From the NCBI GenBank assembly GCA_032358255.1, contig JAULBX010001780.1:62001-126000 (forward strand): a stretch of DNA of 64,000 nucleotides. The letters are read 5' to 3'. The translations under genes and the position numbers were made by a program. The stretch comes from Heterotrichella gracilis (lineage: Eukaryota; Sar; Xanthophyceae; Tribonematales; Xanthonemataceae). Under the pieces are notes generated by a model, which worked only from the letters and a program-made list of their open reading frames with translations, had not been told where the DNA came from and did not search any database. Below are positions 22,429-34,847 of this stretch, one piece after another; positions within the stretch are counted from its first letter, which is position 1; each line of letters opens with the position of its first letter.

Positions 22429-25400
22429 ATGCAGCAACTGCTATCCCAAGGCTCGCCCACCCTCCCGTTGGGGGGGCACCATGCGCGCAGCTCGCAAGCC
22501 GTCCGCCCGCCCAGGCGGCATGCGTGCAGGGTGAGCAATGTAGCCGCCGAGGAGACAGCTGCACCCACCACCAACCCTGCCACCGCGGGGCTGAACAAGT
22601 TCAGCTCGCGCATCACGCAGCCCAAGTCCCAAGGCGCCTCCCAGGCGCAGCTGTACGGCACTGGGCTGACCAAGGATGATATGGACAAGCCACAGGTGAA
22701 CCCAATTATGCCCTTTGCGCATATGCATGCATGCACTCCAGTACTAGGCCATCAAGGTAATGCCCAACGTTGGCGGGGTTGGTTGGTGCATAGCCCCTGC
22801 TGCTTGTTTTCGGTGCGGCCTTGCACGTTGGATGCGTAATCTCCTGCAGATTGTGTGTCCAATTGTGTGGTGCATTTAACCTCAGCCCATTGTTGGTCAG
22901 CCTTTGCTCAGCGCATGCCATGCCAGTACCCACCATCTGCCCACCCCTTCCCAACTCACCCCCTGACACACCATGCACCTCCCCAGATCGGCATCTCCTC
23001 GGTGTGGTATGAGGGCAACACGTGCAACATGCACCTGCTCACCCTGGCTGAGGAGGTGAAGAAGGGGGTGGAGGACGCGGGCATGGTGGGGTTCAGGTAG
23101 GAAAACGCTTCACAGCTTGAACTCTGAACACTAAAGGTAAATATTTATGGGTGGGGTTTTGGGGTCAGATAGGGACACATAGAAATTGAGCATCCTCCAA
23201 TGCGCGCAACCTCTAATGCAATTTTGATTATTGTGCTACCTATGTCAAGAACCCTGCTCTCTCTCACTCTGCTCCTTGACGCCCTTTGTAAGCAGACGAA
23301 GAATTTGTGTATCGATGTTAATAAAATTACCTACTTTTTGGGCTCAGGTTCAACACCATCGGCGTGAGCGACGGCATGTCCATGGGCACCGATGGCATGA
23401 GCTTCAGCCTGCAGTCCCGGGACCTCATCGCCGACAGCATCGAGACAGTCATGGGCGCGCAGTGGTACGACGGCAACATCTCGCTGCCCGGCTGCGACAA
23501 GAACATGCCGGGGACCATCATCGCAATGGCGCGGCTCAACAGGCCCGGCATCATGGTGTACGGGGGCACCATCAAGCCCGGCCACAGCAGCATCACTGGC
23601 TCGCCGCTGGACATCGTCTCGGCGTTCCAGAGCTACGGTAGGCAAGCTGCGCCTTTCAGGACCCTTCCTGCGCATTATCAAAGCCTTTGCACATGCAACC
23701 TTGCCAATGCACACCCATGCCGGGGACCATCATCGCCATGTGCGCACCAGGCCCGGCAGCATGGTGTATGGGGCCACCGACAAGTGGGGTCACAGTAGCA
23801 ATCCAGGAGCAGCACAGGACATTGGCTTGGCATTCCAAAGTTACGGTGAGCATTGTCCACCGTTTCACCTGCATCATCAATGGACGCGATCCCAAATCCC
23901 CATTCCGCATCCCAGCGCACACAAACCTCAAACCAGGAGACCCCATCCATGCACATAATTATTTTCAAGGGCGACATCGTCAAGAACCCCTTAGGGTCTA
24001 TAGGTTTAGTGTTGAGAAGTAAACCCTCCTCGTCCCTAGCGCAGGAGCGTACGCCGCGGGCCTCATCACTAAGGCTGAGCGGTACGACATCATCAAGGAC
24101 CCGGTAGGATCTATAAGTAGGGTTTAGGAATTTAATCTTCCTCGTCCTCATTGCAGGCGCATACGCCGCTGGCCTGATCACCGAGGCTGAGCGGTACGAC
24201 ATCGTCAAGAACTCCTGCCCAGGCGCCGGCGCATGCGGCGGCATGTACACCGCCAACACCATGTCCGCAGCCATTGAGGCGCTTGGCATGAGCCTGCCCT
24301 ACAGCTCCTCAGTGCCTGCTGAGGACCCGCTCAAGATGGTGGAGTGCAGGCTGGCGGGAAGGTGGGTGTGCGTGACAAAATGATCGCAAGTGTGTCCTCA
24401 AATGCTTTTATGAAGCGACGCTGGCAATGAAAACAACCCTCCCGCCCGCTGTGTCTCGTGCCATGATGCGGGCCTGCCCTGCGGCGCCTTGAAACTGTAG
24501 AGGACCCATAATAAAGTAGATGCCCCACTCTGGACCCTAAAACCCTAAGCCCAACCTATATTTAATCACAGGGCCCTGCTCGAGCTGATGCGGCGCGACA
24601 TCAAGCCGCTGGACATCATGACCCGCGCCGCCTTTGAGAACGCCATGGTCCTGGTCATGGCAACAGGCGGCTCAACGAATGCAGTGCTGCACCTGATCGC
24701 CATGGCGCACGCCTGCGACATCACACTCACCCTGGACGACTTCCAGGCGGTGAGCGACCGCGTGCCCTTCATCGCGGATCTCAAGCCCTCGGGGAAGTAC
24801 GTGATGGAGGACCTGCACAAGGTGCGTGCAGGGTGGTGGGTGAAACCCTAAACCCTAAACCCTAAAACCCTGACGGTGCCTTTCATCGCCGACCTCAAGC
24901 CCTCTGGGAAGTACGTGATGGAGGACCTGCACAAGGTGCGTGGGGGGTGCTGACCACGGCGTGAACCCTAGACCCTAAATCTTAAACCCCTCAACCCTGA
25001 GCGGTGCCTTTGATATGGGAAGTGCATGCATGCATATTTGCCTTGCCTCCTGTGAAACCATTTACATACTCTATGTTTATACACATTGTTTTCTGATTTT
25101 CCAAATGCATTTTATTATGCAGTCAATTCGTTTGTCGTATTCTCATGTTTTTCATCTGTTTATGAATTTATTATTGTCCCCGTAGGTTGGCGGCACCCCC
25201 GCTGTGCTCAAGTACCTGCTCAAGGAGGGTTACATAGACGGAAGCTGCATGACCGTCACCGGCAAAACCCTAGCCGAGAACCTAGACACTTGCCCAGGCC
25301 TGGCTGAGGGTCAGCAGGTCATCATGCCCCTAGAGAAGCCCATCAAGCCCTCCGGACATTTGCAAATACTGTACGGGAATCTGGCCCCCGAGGGCTCCGT

Positions 25401-27147
25401 GGGCAAGATCACCGGCAAGGAGGGCATGGCCTTCAAGGGTGAGTGTAGGGTTTAGGGTTTAGGTTCAGGGTGTATAGTTTGGGTGTAGGGCATGGCATTC
25501 AACGGTGAGGGTAGGGTGTAGGGTTTGGGATTAGGGCATGGCGTACAAGGAGAAGTACCAGGTTTTGAGGTTGTAGGGATGGTTGTGTGCAAATGATCAC
25601 GCGCTGCGGCATGGTTTGTGGGGATATCTGGAACTTTGCCCGGACATGTGAGCACACACGCCCGTGGGTTGCCATGTCAGAGCTTAGCAGGTGTCCGTGG
25701 TTGTACCTGATACCCAGATGGGTTAGGGCTTAGGGTCACGGAATCACGGTGGTACCCAGATGGGGTAGGGTTTAGGGTCACGGAATCACTCTGGTACCCC
25801 TGCGCAGAGCCCTACAGCCATCTGTTGCGGAATTCATATCTAAAGCTAGATTGCCAACTCTGTTTGCCCTCCCTTTCAGGCCCTGCCCTGGTGTTTGATG
25901 GCGAGGAGGACATGCTGGCTGCACTGGCGCTGGACTCGCAAAGCTTCAAGGTGGGTGGAGGTTGGGCAGGGAGGGGGGGATGAGGGCATTTGCAATGGAC
26001 AAGAATAAATTGACGCGTGGGCAGCTATGATGATGCACATATGAGTGCTCTGGACCAGCGTTAAGGACCGCACACCGCATTGCAGGGCACCGTGGTGGTC
26101 ATCCGGTACGAGGGACCCAAGGGAGGCCCGGGGATGCCCGAGATGTTGACCCCCACCTCCGCCATCATGGGGGCTGGCCTGGGTCAAGACGTGGCGCTCA
26201 TCACTGATGGGCGCTTCTCGGGCGGGTCGCATGGCTTTGTGATTGGCCACGTGGCGCCTGAGGCGCAGGACGGGGGCGCGATCGCTCTGGTGAGGCGGGC
26301 GGGGTGGTCAGGGGTGTGGGGGTGTGGGGGGGAAATGTAGGAGGTTTTGGGATTTGGGGTGCACCAGGTGGGCTCGTGCATACAATGGCAGGTTATGGAA
26401 AAGGCTTCTTGGGCAGGTCGCGCTGATTTGTGATTGTCCACGAGGTGAGGCGGGTAGTATGGGGTAATGTGTGTGTGTGTGTACCCTGAGGATGCGCCAC
26501 TGCCTACGGCACAGAGGTGGTGCTAGTCATGCGAGGAGTGGGGGGAAGAGGGCGCATTGGGGAGGGAAGAGCGGCACCGATGAGGCCTCATTAATGGGTC
26601 ATGTAGTGGGTGCCAGGATGTGGCGTGGCAGGGCATACACACAGTCACCTGTGGGGACAAGCAGCGCATGCACGAGGGCAGCAGATGTGCATGGTCTGGG
26701 GCATTGCAAGCCATGTGGTCCAAATACAGGCTACAGGCCCACTCCCTCATGGGTCCACATGCCTTTTGCTTGCCTGTCACCAATGTGCATTGCAAACCCC
26801 GACCAACCACACGCCTCCCTACCAAGACCATACCCGACAGATTAATTGATAGAATCAATTAAATGAGATTTATTAAATTATAGTGAAAATTTAGATTCTC
26901 ACCATTGGTTGGCCATCCTAGCTCTCCCCTTTTGACACCCCCCACCGCCCCCCCGCAGGTCCAAAACGGCGACATCATCGACATCGACATCGTCAACCGC
27001 ACCATGAACGTGCTGCTCAGCGAGGAGGAGCTGGCCAGCCGGGCCGCCGCCTGGTCGCCCCCGCCCCTCAAGGCCTCCAAGGGCACGCTGTACAAGTACA
27101 TTAAGTGCGTGTCGTCGGCCTCCAAGGGCTGCGTTACCGACCTGTAA
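22429..27147 (+). CDS. ILVD: Dihydroxyacid dehydratase, plastid
   Basis: Nine exons: 22429-22695, 22987-23096, 23348-23637, 24157-24360, 24572-24821, 25186-25438, 25880-25950, 26086-26289 and 26959-27147, with consistent phases. The first ~60 residues are a likely plastid transit peptide. All three Fe-S cluster cysteines are present: [19 protein letters not shown] and [15 protein letters not shown]. Other family blocks are [20 protein letters not shown]-like [36 protein letters not shown] and the C-terminal [11 protein letters not shown]. The enzyme makes 2-keto acids in valine, isoleucine and leucine synthesis. Five of its introns contain decayed copies of neighbouring exon sequence. Confidence 0.95.
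23702..23850 (+). repeat. Decayed copy of the second half of DHAD exon 3
   Basis: This matches about 23501-23640 (CATGCCGGGGACCATCATCG; GGCCCGGCA..ATGGTGTA; TTCCA.AG.TACGGT). It keeps the exon-end TACG plus a GT donor but is broken by substitutions and indels. It sits in the intron directly after the real exon. Confidence 0.85.
23966..24220 (+). repeat. Tandem unit of about 110 bp covering the start of DHAD exon 4 and its acceptor
   Basis: GCGACATCGTCAAGAA-type sequence occurs at about 23969, 24086 and 24198, each about 112 bp apart. Each copy is followed by GG(A/G)TCTATA..GTTTAG and a CCTCGTCC..GCAG acceptor, except the last, which is the true exon. The middle copy (24046-24103) even re-creates an acceptor and coding start, [14 protein letters not shown]. 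Confidence 0.85.
24876..25030 (+). repeat. Copy of the DHAD exon 5 end plus donor, with telomere-like spacers
   Basis: 24876-24941 is over 90% identical to the exon 5 end with its GTGCGTG donor (24763-24827). Between them lies AACCCTAAACCCTAAACC at 24844-24861. After the copy comes another CCCTAGACCCTAAATC stretch and the start of a third, degenerate copy (25000-25020, GCGGTGCCTTTGAT). Confidence 0.9.
25421..25560 (+). repeat. Three copies of the DHAD exon 6 end plus donor
   Basis: AGGGCATGGCCTTCAAGGGTGAG (real exon end at 25421-25443) recurs at about 25487-25510 and about 25534-25555. TAGGGTTTAGGGTTTAGG and similar sequence lie between copies. Confidence 0.75.
26400..26456 (+). repeat. Decayed copy of part of DHAD exon 8 and its donor
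   Basis: GGCTTCTTGGGCAGGTCGC...TTTGTGATTGTCCACG followed by GTGAGGCGGG matches the DHAD exon 8 block GGGCGCTTCTCGGGCGGGTCGC...TTTGTGATTGGCCACG and its GTGAGGCGGG donor, with an internal deletion. Confidence 0.7.
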
Positions 27148-28174
27148 GGGTTGGGGTTTAGGGTTTGGAGGATGTGGCCGCCCACTGCTGCGGTGTTGGC
27201 GTCTGGTTGTGGGCACGGGTGGGTGCGTGCGGGGGTGGGGGATGGCAGCCGGGCTGGAGTGCTGTGCCTGTGGAAGCTGCTGGATCCAGAGAGTCTCAGT
27301 GGGTTGGAAGGCATTGGCACTGCAAATGGATCCAGGCAGCGGGTTTGTGGGTGCTGGGCAGCTGTGGGGACTGTTTTGCTGTAGAGGGCTGTGGCAATGC
27401 CAGGTGTGTAGGCATGTAGACATGTTTGTCCAGGACTGCTAGACTCAGACAGCTAGTGTCAGGATTTTAGGGGCTCTCTTTTTGGAAATTATTTCGCCGC
27501 CGTGACTTGTGTGTTTATGTGGGTTGGTGCCGCGGTTTTGACGCACTCACTTGACAACCGTACACAACATCGTCAAAACAGCCCAAATATCCTGCATGGC
27601 ATGCAATCCTTGCTCTATTTTGTCACCACTTGCCAGCACTGCACTAGGGGCGAGGTTTCCAGGACTCACAGACCTGTGTGAAAGGCGGGGTCATTGCACG
27701 CCTGAAAGGACAAAAGCTTTATCCAAGAACCTGGAGCCAGGTTTTTTGCTGGCGCTGCTATGAGAAACTGCCGTCAAGCATCAACACAAACTAGGCAGTA
27801 CCCTTACAAACCACCCTAGCCCTGACAGTTTGTCAAACACGTGTAATAACTGACTCAAATTGGGGCATTGGGCAATATTTGTTCTCGCAAGTAGGGATGG
27901 TCAATGTCCCCGGGATTTGAGGTGGCCTGGTCAGCAAAAGCATTTTGGAAGAAAGCGTGCAAGCGCCACGTCAGCTGATCTTGGTGCATCCTGGATGTGC
28001 TTTCCGAGTGGCCAGCGATTCTGTCCGTAAAATCTACTGCTCATCCTGTTCGATGCAAAAGCCTTCTTTTTGCCTGCTCCCAAACCTTCGACACCTTGAT
28101 AACCCAGGCGCGTTGCACTGCTCGCCACCCTCCCTGCCTTGATTCACGTTCAGTCGTATTCAACGGGAGTCACA
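27148..28174. other. Intergenic region between DHAD and PsbP
   Basis: DHAD 3' flank and PsbP promoter. No coding signal was seen. Confidence 0.4.
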
Positions 28175-29798
28175 ATGGCAGCAGCAATGAAGGCCCTGAA
28201 CGTGAAGACTGCCTTCTCTGGCAGCAAGGTCGAGCTGCGCAGCAAGAGCAGCAGCAAGGCAGCTCGCGCCCCGGTGGCCGTTCGCGCACAGCAAGACCAG
28301 GTAGAAGCCTGTTTTACCTCTCTTCTGGTTATGCGCATTGCCCACCTGCAGATGTGACGGCTGCATCAACGCCCTGGCTCATGGTCTCACCTGTGCTGCA
28401 TCAGGGTGTCGACCGCCGCGCTGCCCTTGGCATGTTCGCTGCCGCCGCTGCCCTGGCCACCCGCGTGGCTCCCTCCGAGGCCGCCTACGGTGACTCTGCC
28501 CGCGTGTTCGCCGGCAAGATCACGAACAAGTCTGGTGAGCATTGGGGCGCATTGGGGTCGCTAGTACTGGAATGAAATATATCGACAAAGGAAGGGTGAC
28601 AAGTTGGTTGGTTTGTGCAGGTTTCGTGCCATATGCCGCTGATGACTACGCACTGCTGCTGCCATCCCGCTGGAACCCTTCCAAGGAGAGGGACTTCCCC
28701 GGAGTGGAGCTCAGGTTGGTGCCTGGCATTGGCCAGCCCTTGGTTTACAGCATGGCAGGCCCATGCTAAGTGGGATAACAGGGACACCCATGCCTAGCCT
28801 AGATACTGGAGGCCAGGTTCAGCTGTGGGGAAGGCTTTTTCCTTAACCTTGGTTCCTTTTTGCAGGTATGAGGACAACGGTGATGCCGTGAACATGCTGT
28901 TTGTGCTCAAGCAGAAGACTGACAAGAAGAGCATCACCGACTTCGGCGCACCCGAGAAGTTCTTGAACGACGTGTCCTACCTGTTTGGCGAGACCACCTT
29001 CTACGGTACGTGGGTGGCCTGTCAGGGGGTGCCAGCTGGTTTTTGGCAAGCTTAGCCCTAAGTTAGGGCAGTAGAGGTACCGGTACCTCTCAAACTGTAC
29101 CTCCTCAACCCATGTTGGTTTCCACTGTGCTTGACACACTGTGCCTCAGTGACTGCGTCAATTGAACACCAGCCATTCCAACATGGTGCCTGCTGAGCCT
29201 GACTCTCCTGCTGATGAGATGTGTGTCAAGTATCTAATGCATTGCCACCTCAACCCATGGGGGCACCTCAATGCCCATATTGCTGTGCATGACGCTGTGC
29301 TGCTGTGGCTGTGTAGGTGAGTCCAGCTCGGAGGGTGGCTTCGCCCCCAACAAGTACGCAGCCGCCTCCATCCTGGACGTGAGCACAGCAGAGAAGGGCG
29401 GAAAGACGTACTACAAGTACGAGCTGCTCACCCGCTCAGGTACGCTCACAGCCCCTGGACAGCTTGCACGGGGTCACCTTGTTGCTTGCTGGACCACACC
29501 ACCACTCCCCTGGTTTTCACCTTGATTTTACTCGGTAATCTGGTTGTGCACAGCCCAATGTATGTGAGCCACAGGAAAGGAAGGAAGGAAACCTGCAATA
29601 TTTCCGGGGTAAATTTTCTGACATCTGACTCTCTCTGCTGCAGCTGACGGTGACGAGGGTGGCCGCCACCACTTGCTGTCTGCTGCCGTCAACAACGGCA
29701 CCCTTTACATGTACAAGGTGCAGATCGGTGACAAGAGGTGGTTCAAGGGGGCAAACAAGGATGCCCAGACCAGCTTCGAGTCTTTCCAACTTGCTTAG
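28175..29798 (+). CDS. PSBP1: PsbP, 23-kDa oxygen-evolving complex protein of photosystem II
   Basis: Six exons: 28175-28300, 28405-28534, 28621-28714, 28866-29005, 29317-29439 and 29644-29798. The protein carries a bipartite targeting sequence: a stroma-type transit region rich in Ser/Lys/Arg, then a twin-Arg thylakoid signal ([19 protein letters not shown]) ending near [10 protein letters not shown]. The mature part matches algal Psb[76 protein letters not shown] and [10 protein letters not shown]. It stabilises Mn, Ca and Cl binding at the lumenal face of photosystem II. Confidence 0.96.
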
Positions 29799-31051
29799 GC
29801 GCACAATTTTTTCCAGCAGTTGAACACCTTAGAGAGAAGAGTAAACCTTGAGTAAGCTGCCCATTCAGGCAGACCACCAACTTTGTTGCTGTTGTACTTC
29901 TGTACCATTAATGTAACTTCTTTCCCCTGCAAAAAATGGCGTGTGCACAGCTGTGTTGTATGCGGCTATTGAGACCAGGCACCACCTTCCAGCATCAACC
30001 TGTGTTGATGCTGCCAAGCTGCTCGTTGGCTAGCGTGCACTGATTTTACAACAAACTGCATTGTCCTGGCAACGGCGTTGCTAGCATTTGAGATGAATGG
30101 GGCCCTGAACAGCCAAGAAGGCGCAACAACTGCACGGCACAAAACGCCACGCTTGTTGAGTCGCTTGAGGCACCTATCACAGTGATACAGCACTGTGCAC
30201 AAAAATTCGAAAAGGTTTTTAAGCTCGCGCTGAGGTTGCAGAGCGGGCTAAAAAGCAACCCAACAGACGCTTCTATCCGCCCAGAATGGCCGGCATTGCA
30301 GCGTTAGTAGCCAATGCCAGCATTGAAAGTATAAGTGGCGTCATCATTGCACTTTCAGGGCCGCAGAGAATATGGCCGCCCCAAGGCCAGTCACACTGTA
30401 CCAAGTAACTTGGTGACTGGTCAGGCTCTAGGCATCAACTGCCAAAGTGGACCGGCTCGTTGTTATGTTACAATGGGGGGACAAAAAACAAAACCTCCGC
30501 ACTGCCTGGGAAGGTCCAGCGCTTGGAAGTAAATATAGTCTACAGGCAGACCACCAACTTGCTGTAACAGTTGGCAGTTGCGCAACACAACACAGCGGGT
30601 ACAGCTTGCTTGCTTCTCCGTATTGTGCAACACTACTGATAGCTGATGTAAGAAAGGAAAACATATGTGGGTACGCAGCATGTATTGTTGGAAAGCTTGG
30701 AAACTCACTGGCATAACAGCCTGTGAGTGGAAGGTCCACTCTGCAGGGCGGCTATAGGTACAGAGTTGAGGCTGAAGCCCTCCCTGCTTTCACGGTATGA
30801 TACAATTGCAAGAGGGCCGCGAGAAAAACATATTGGACACAACAGTTGCCTTTCACCAGATGCAAAGTGCTAATAGTACACCACCACCGCGCCCTGCCAG
30901 TGCACAGCAGGACAGGTGCGGCCTCTAAGAATGGCATGCATGCGCGGCCCCAATACACCAAGGGAAGACAAAGCACTGATACAGCTAGTTTAACCCCTTG
31001 ATACAGTCTTTGCTGAACGGACCAGCACCTCCTGGTCGCCTCCCCCACCCC
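29799..31051. other. Convergent intergenic region between PsbP and ATG8
   Basis: It holds the PsbP 3' UTR, with TGTAA at 29912-29916, and the ATG8 3' flank. No gene was recognised. Confidence 0.45.
29912..29916 (+). promoter_or_regulatory. TGTAA poly(A) signal for PsbP
   Basis: TGTAA about 115 nt past the PsbP stop, in the usual algal position. Confidence 0.55.
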
Positions 31052-31762
<711 letters not shown>

Positions 31763-32555
31763 CGTGGAACGTTGTTTCGAAAAAAGGGGCTGCCTGGGGG
31801 GTTTAGTGGGCTCCTGAACTGGGCAACAACCTGGGCACAAACTGGGCAACACGCCACCCTCCCTTTGAGCAGCAGCAGATGCGCAAACTCGCAGATACGT
31901 CGTGGGTTTCGTGGGCGACGGACAGCATTGCCTGACGCAACGGTGGCTATGTGTACTGTCGAGCCCAAACCTTTTGCGGAGGTCGCCCGTGTGGGGCCAC
32001 TCGGTAATCACCCCGCTTTCACTTCACTAAAACACACCCCGCATGAACAAAGGGCGTGCACATGACTCTGGCTGAGGCCCGTTGCTGGTAAGCAGACAGC
32101 CCAGAACACCTACCCATAAGGCCAGGCCAGGTTGAAAAAAGTGCAGACTGGTGGTCGTGGCACTGGAGCTGATCGACGGCAATGTCATTGGGCATGTGTC
32201 ACCGGTCGAATGTAGCCAGTTGATGGGGTCTAGACACAGCTATACGCTCGACCATTCTCCTGTTCAACCGCGAAGAAGGCGTTTTGATTTCCGTAAGTTC
32301 AAGAATGGGGCCTTTGCCCACTAGCTGGGGTCTGAAACAGCCTTGACGGACTGCATTTCTCGTTCAAAAGTTCAAACAAACAGGCTGTACTGTACCCATC
32401 ATATTCGGGAGCCAAACTCTCCAGCTGTTCAGATATATATGTTTCGATACGTGGCAGACAATGAAGCACAGCAGCGCTGGGTTGTAAAGCTGCACATGCA
32501 ATGAGGCCAACAGCAGGGCAGCCTCTGATTCACAACTTTTTCAAGGCTCCAAAAC
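31763..32555. other. Divergent intergenic region, ATG8 and ESCO promoters
   Basis: A long open frame runs across here and over ATG8 in antisense, but it is not supported. I see no other gene. Confidence 0.4.
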
Positions 32556-34847
32556 ATGGCACAACTGCCTCCTGTGCTGATAAAGAAAAGCAACAAAGAG
32601 ACGCTGGGGGTTGCGCTGAAAGCCACCCTACAACAGCTTTGGACACCGGCTCGCTCCCAACGCCATCCAGTAACCAGTGAGTATACAATTGCACCGTACA
32701 ATTGCCCATGCATGCACCTGGGTTGGGTACCACAACAGCAGCAACGCGCAGACAACAAACCCCTTGGCTTGGTGCCAGCAGGTCTCAAAGTTTGGATGCA
32801 TCCCGGGGGTTGGGCAAAGCCACACGGACAGCTGGCAAGGTGCAGCCCACCACCCAACCATCCAAGAAGCAGCGGTTGGGCCTTGCAGGCCCCCAGCCAC
32901 TGACGCAGATGCACCTCGACCTGGGGCAGGTGTGTGCGAGTCTGAGCGCGCAATTGGCCCATACTTACCACTGTGCCGCACACTCCCCACTGCACGCCTC
33001 CCTACTGTTGCCACCGCCCACCTGGCATCCCGCTCTAATCGTGCACTGCTGGTTGCCTTCGTTTGCTCCATACTTGACAGCGCCATCCGCTATCACATCC
33101 AAGTTATCCCTCTGCATCCACAAGCTGTCCCTGTGCATCCTCAGGCGGACTTTTGTGTGTTTACGTGCCCCACCTGTGGCCTCATGTACACCAAGGGCAC
33201 CGAGCAGGACGAGAAGTTGCATGCCAGGTATCACGCCAGGGTCACCTCGGGGGTGTTCCAGTACCAGGTACGCCCTTTTGTATGAACATTGATGCTGTAC
33301 GATGGCGCCTTGTGCTCGCTTCTGCCACTCTGAATATGTTACTCCCATGGGGCAACTCAAGTCCACCTACCTGCCTGCATATAGTTGGTGTAGGGTGTCG
33401 GGCTGTGGTGGTTCACTTACGCGTGGTTGTGCCTTAGGGGTGGAAGCGGGAGCGGGCTGTGCACCACAACATGCAGCAAGGGAAGGTGCTGCTTGTCTTG
33501 CCTGAGGATTCAGCACCACACAAGAAGAAGGTGGGGCAGGCGTTGCCTGCGCCCATGTCTGATGCCACATCTTGTTATATATATTTGCAATGCACACCAA
33601 GCTTGGCCACCTGTTGCATTAAAGATTTATGTGGTTGTTGGTGCAGGTGAAGGAGGTGTGTGAGGCGATCGAGGAGCAGCTGGGCTTATCATCAGGGTGG
33701 CTGTTGGAGCAGGACTGGAAGGTAAACCCCAAACCCTAACCCAAACCCTCGATAGGGTCATTGTCTCATATGCATGCATATACACTTGCATACAAGGAGC
33801 AACACTAAGGCCACCAACTTAAACCTACCTATTCCTCCTCCTGATCTTGCTGCGGTATCTGTGCAGGTTTTCATGTTCGTCTCCCCACAGAAGCAGATCA
33901 TCGGCTGCGTGATCACGCACCATGCCCGCCACGCCCACCCACTCATCCTCACAAGCCCCCCTGCCAACGACGGTGACAATGCAGCCCAAACAAGCAGCCA
34001 AGGGCGTGCTGGCGGCAAAACCAGTACGCCTGCGACTGGCACTGAAACAGTGCCATTGACCAGTGACAGTGCAGAAATGGCGTGCCTGGAAGGGGATGCC
34101 ATTGAGGCCTGTGAGCCATGCACCTCCCCACAGGCACCTCCACAAACCACACCCACAGCCACAGCCACAGCCGCAGCCACAGCCACACCCACATCCTCTG
34201 CCAAACGCCGCCAAGCCACCATCAGCCTCGCGCCCTCCCCCGCCACCCAAAACCCTGCGCTAGGGCTCCGCCAGGTTCCCAAGCGCAGGCTCCAGCAGTC
34301 TGGAGGGCCGCTCGAGTGCCCTGTGCCAGGTGGCGGCACCACGGCTGTCGACATGAGCAGGCGTGTGCGTGTGGCGTGTGGGGTGCGGCTGGTGTGGGTG
34401 ACTCAGCAGCACCGGCGCAAGGGGGTGGCCACCAGATTGCTGGACTGTGCAAGGTAATTACCAAAATTACTGGTTTGCTAGGTATGTACAGACTGCTAAT
34501 GTGGCTGTAATGCTGGAATGCATTTACTTACCTAAGTTATCGTAGGTCTTGCAGTCCATGTGAGCGCAACAATTAGGTTCCATCCACTCATGGGCCCTAA
34601 AATCACCTGCAGTTGTAGCCCCCACCATCCCACAGGTGCCACAGCGTGAAGGGTTATGCAGTGCCAGCGACCAGCCTAAACCCTAATGTATAACCGTAAC
34701 CCGATCTTCATCCCTCACAGGTGCCATAGTGTGATGGGCTATGCGGTGCCACGCGACCAGCTGGCATTCACACAACCCTCTGAGGACGGACTGAAGCTGC
34801 TGAGGGGGTACCTCTCGGGGGCGCCACCGCTGATCATGGATGCCTAA
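32556..34847 (+). CDS. CTF7: Cohesin acetyltransferase ESCO/ECO1/CTF7
   Basis: Exons: 32556 to about 32680 (uncertain), about 32782-32929, 33145-33267, 33438-33530, 33647-33721, 33867-34453 and 34721-34847. A PIP-like/linker segment ending QMHLDLGQ leads into the C2H2 zinc finger CPTCGLMYTKGTEQDEKLHARYH. Then come GWKRERAV and LLVLPED, and the GNAT acetyltransferase core: IIGCVITHH, VRLVWVTQQHRRKGVATRLLD and the ESCO-specific LAFTQPSEDGLKLL. The enzyme acetylates SMC3 to establish sister-chromatid cohesion in S phase. Exon 6 carries a long low-complexity insert (about 33950-34320, Thr/Ala/Pro-rich) inside the acetyltransferase domain. The first splice is uncertain: a GTGAGT donor at 32677 is out of phase, whereas GTATAC at 32681 is in phase. 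Confidence 0.87.
34634..34680 (+). repeat. Copy of the ESCO last-exon start with acceptor
   Basis: CACAGGTGCCACAGCGTGAAGG...TATGCAGTGCCA matches the real exon start CACAGGTGCCATAGTGTGATGG...TATGCGGTGCCA at 34716-34752. The copy ends at CCTAAACCCTAATG, a telomere-like motif, before the real acceptor. Confidence 0.85.

Noticed and set aside
24844-24871. CCCTAAA array as a chromosome end
   Set aside because: Short, internal to a gene and flanked by coding exons; an interstitial motif, not a telomere.
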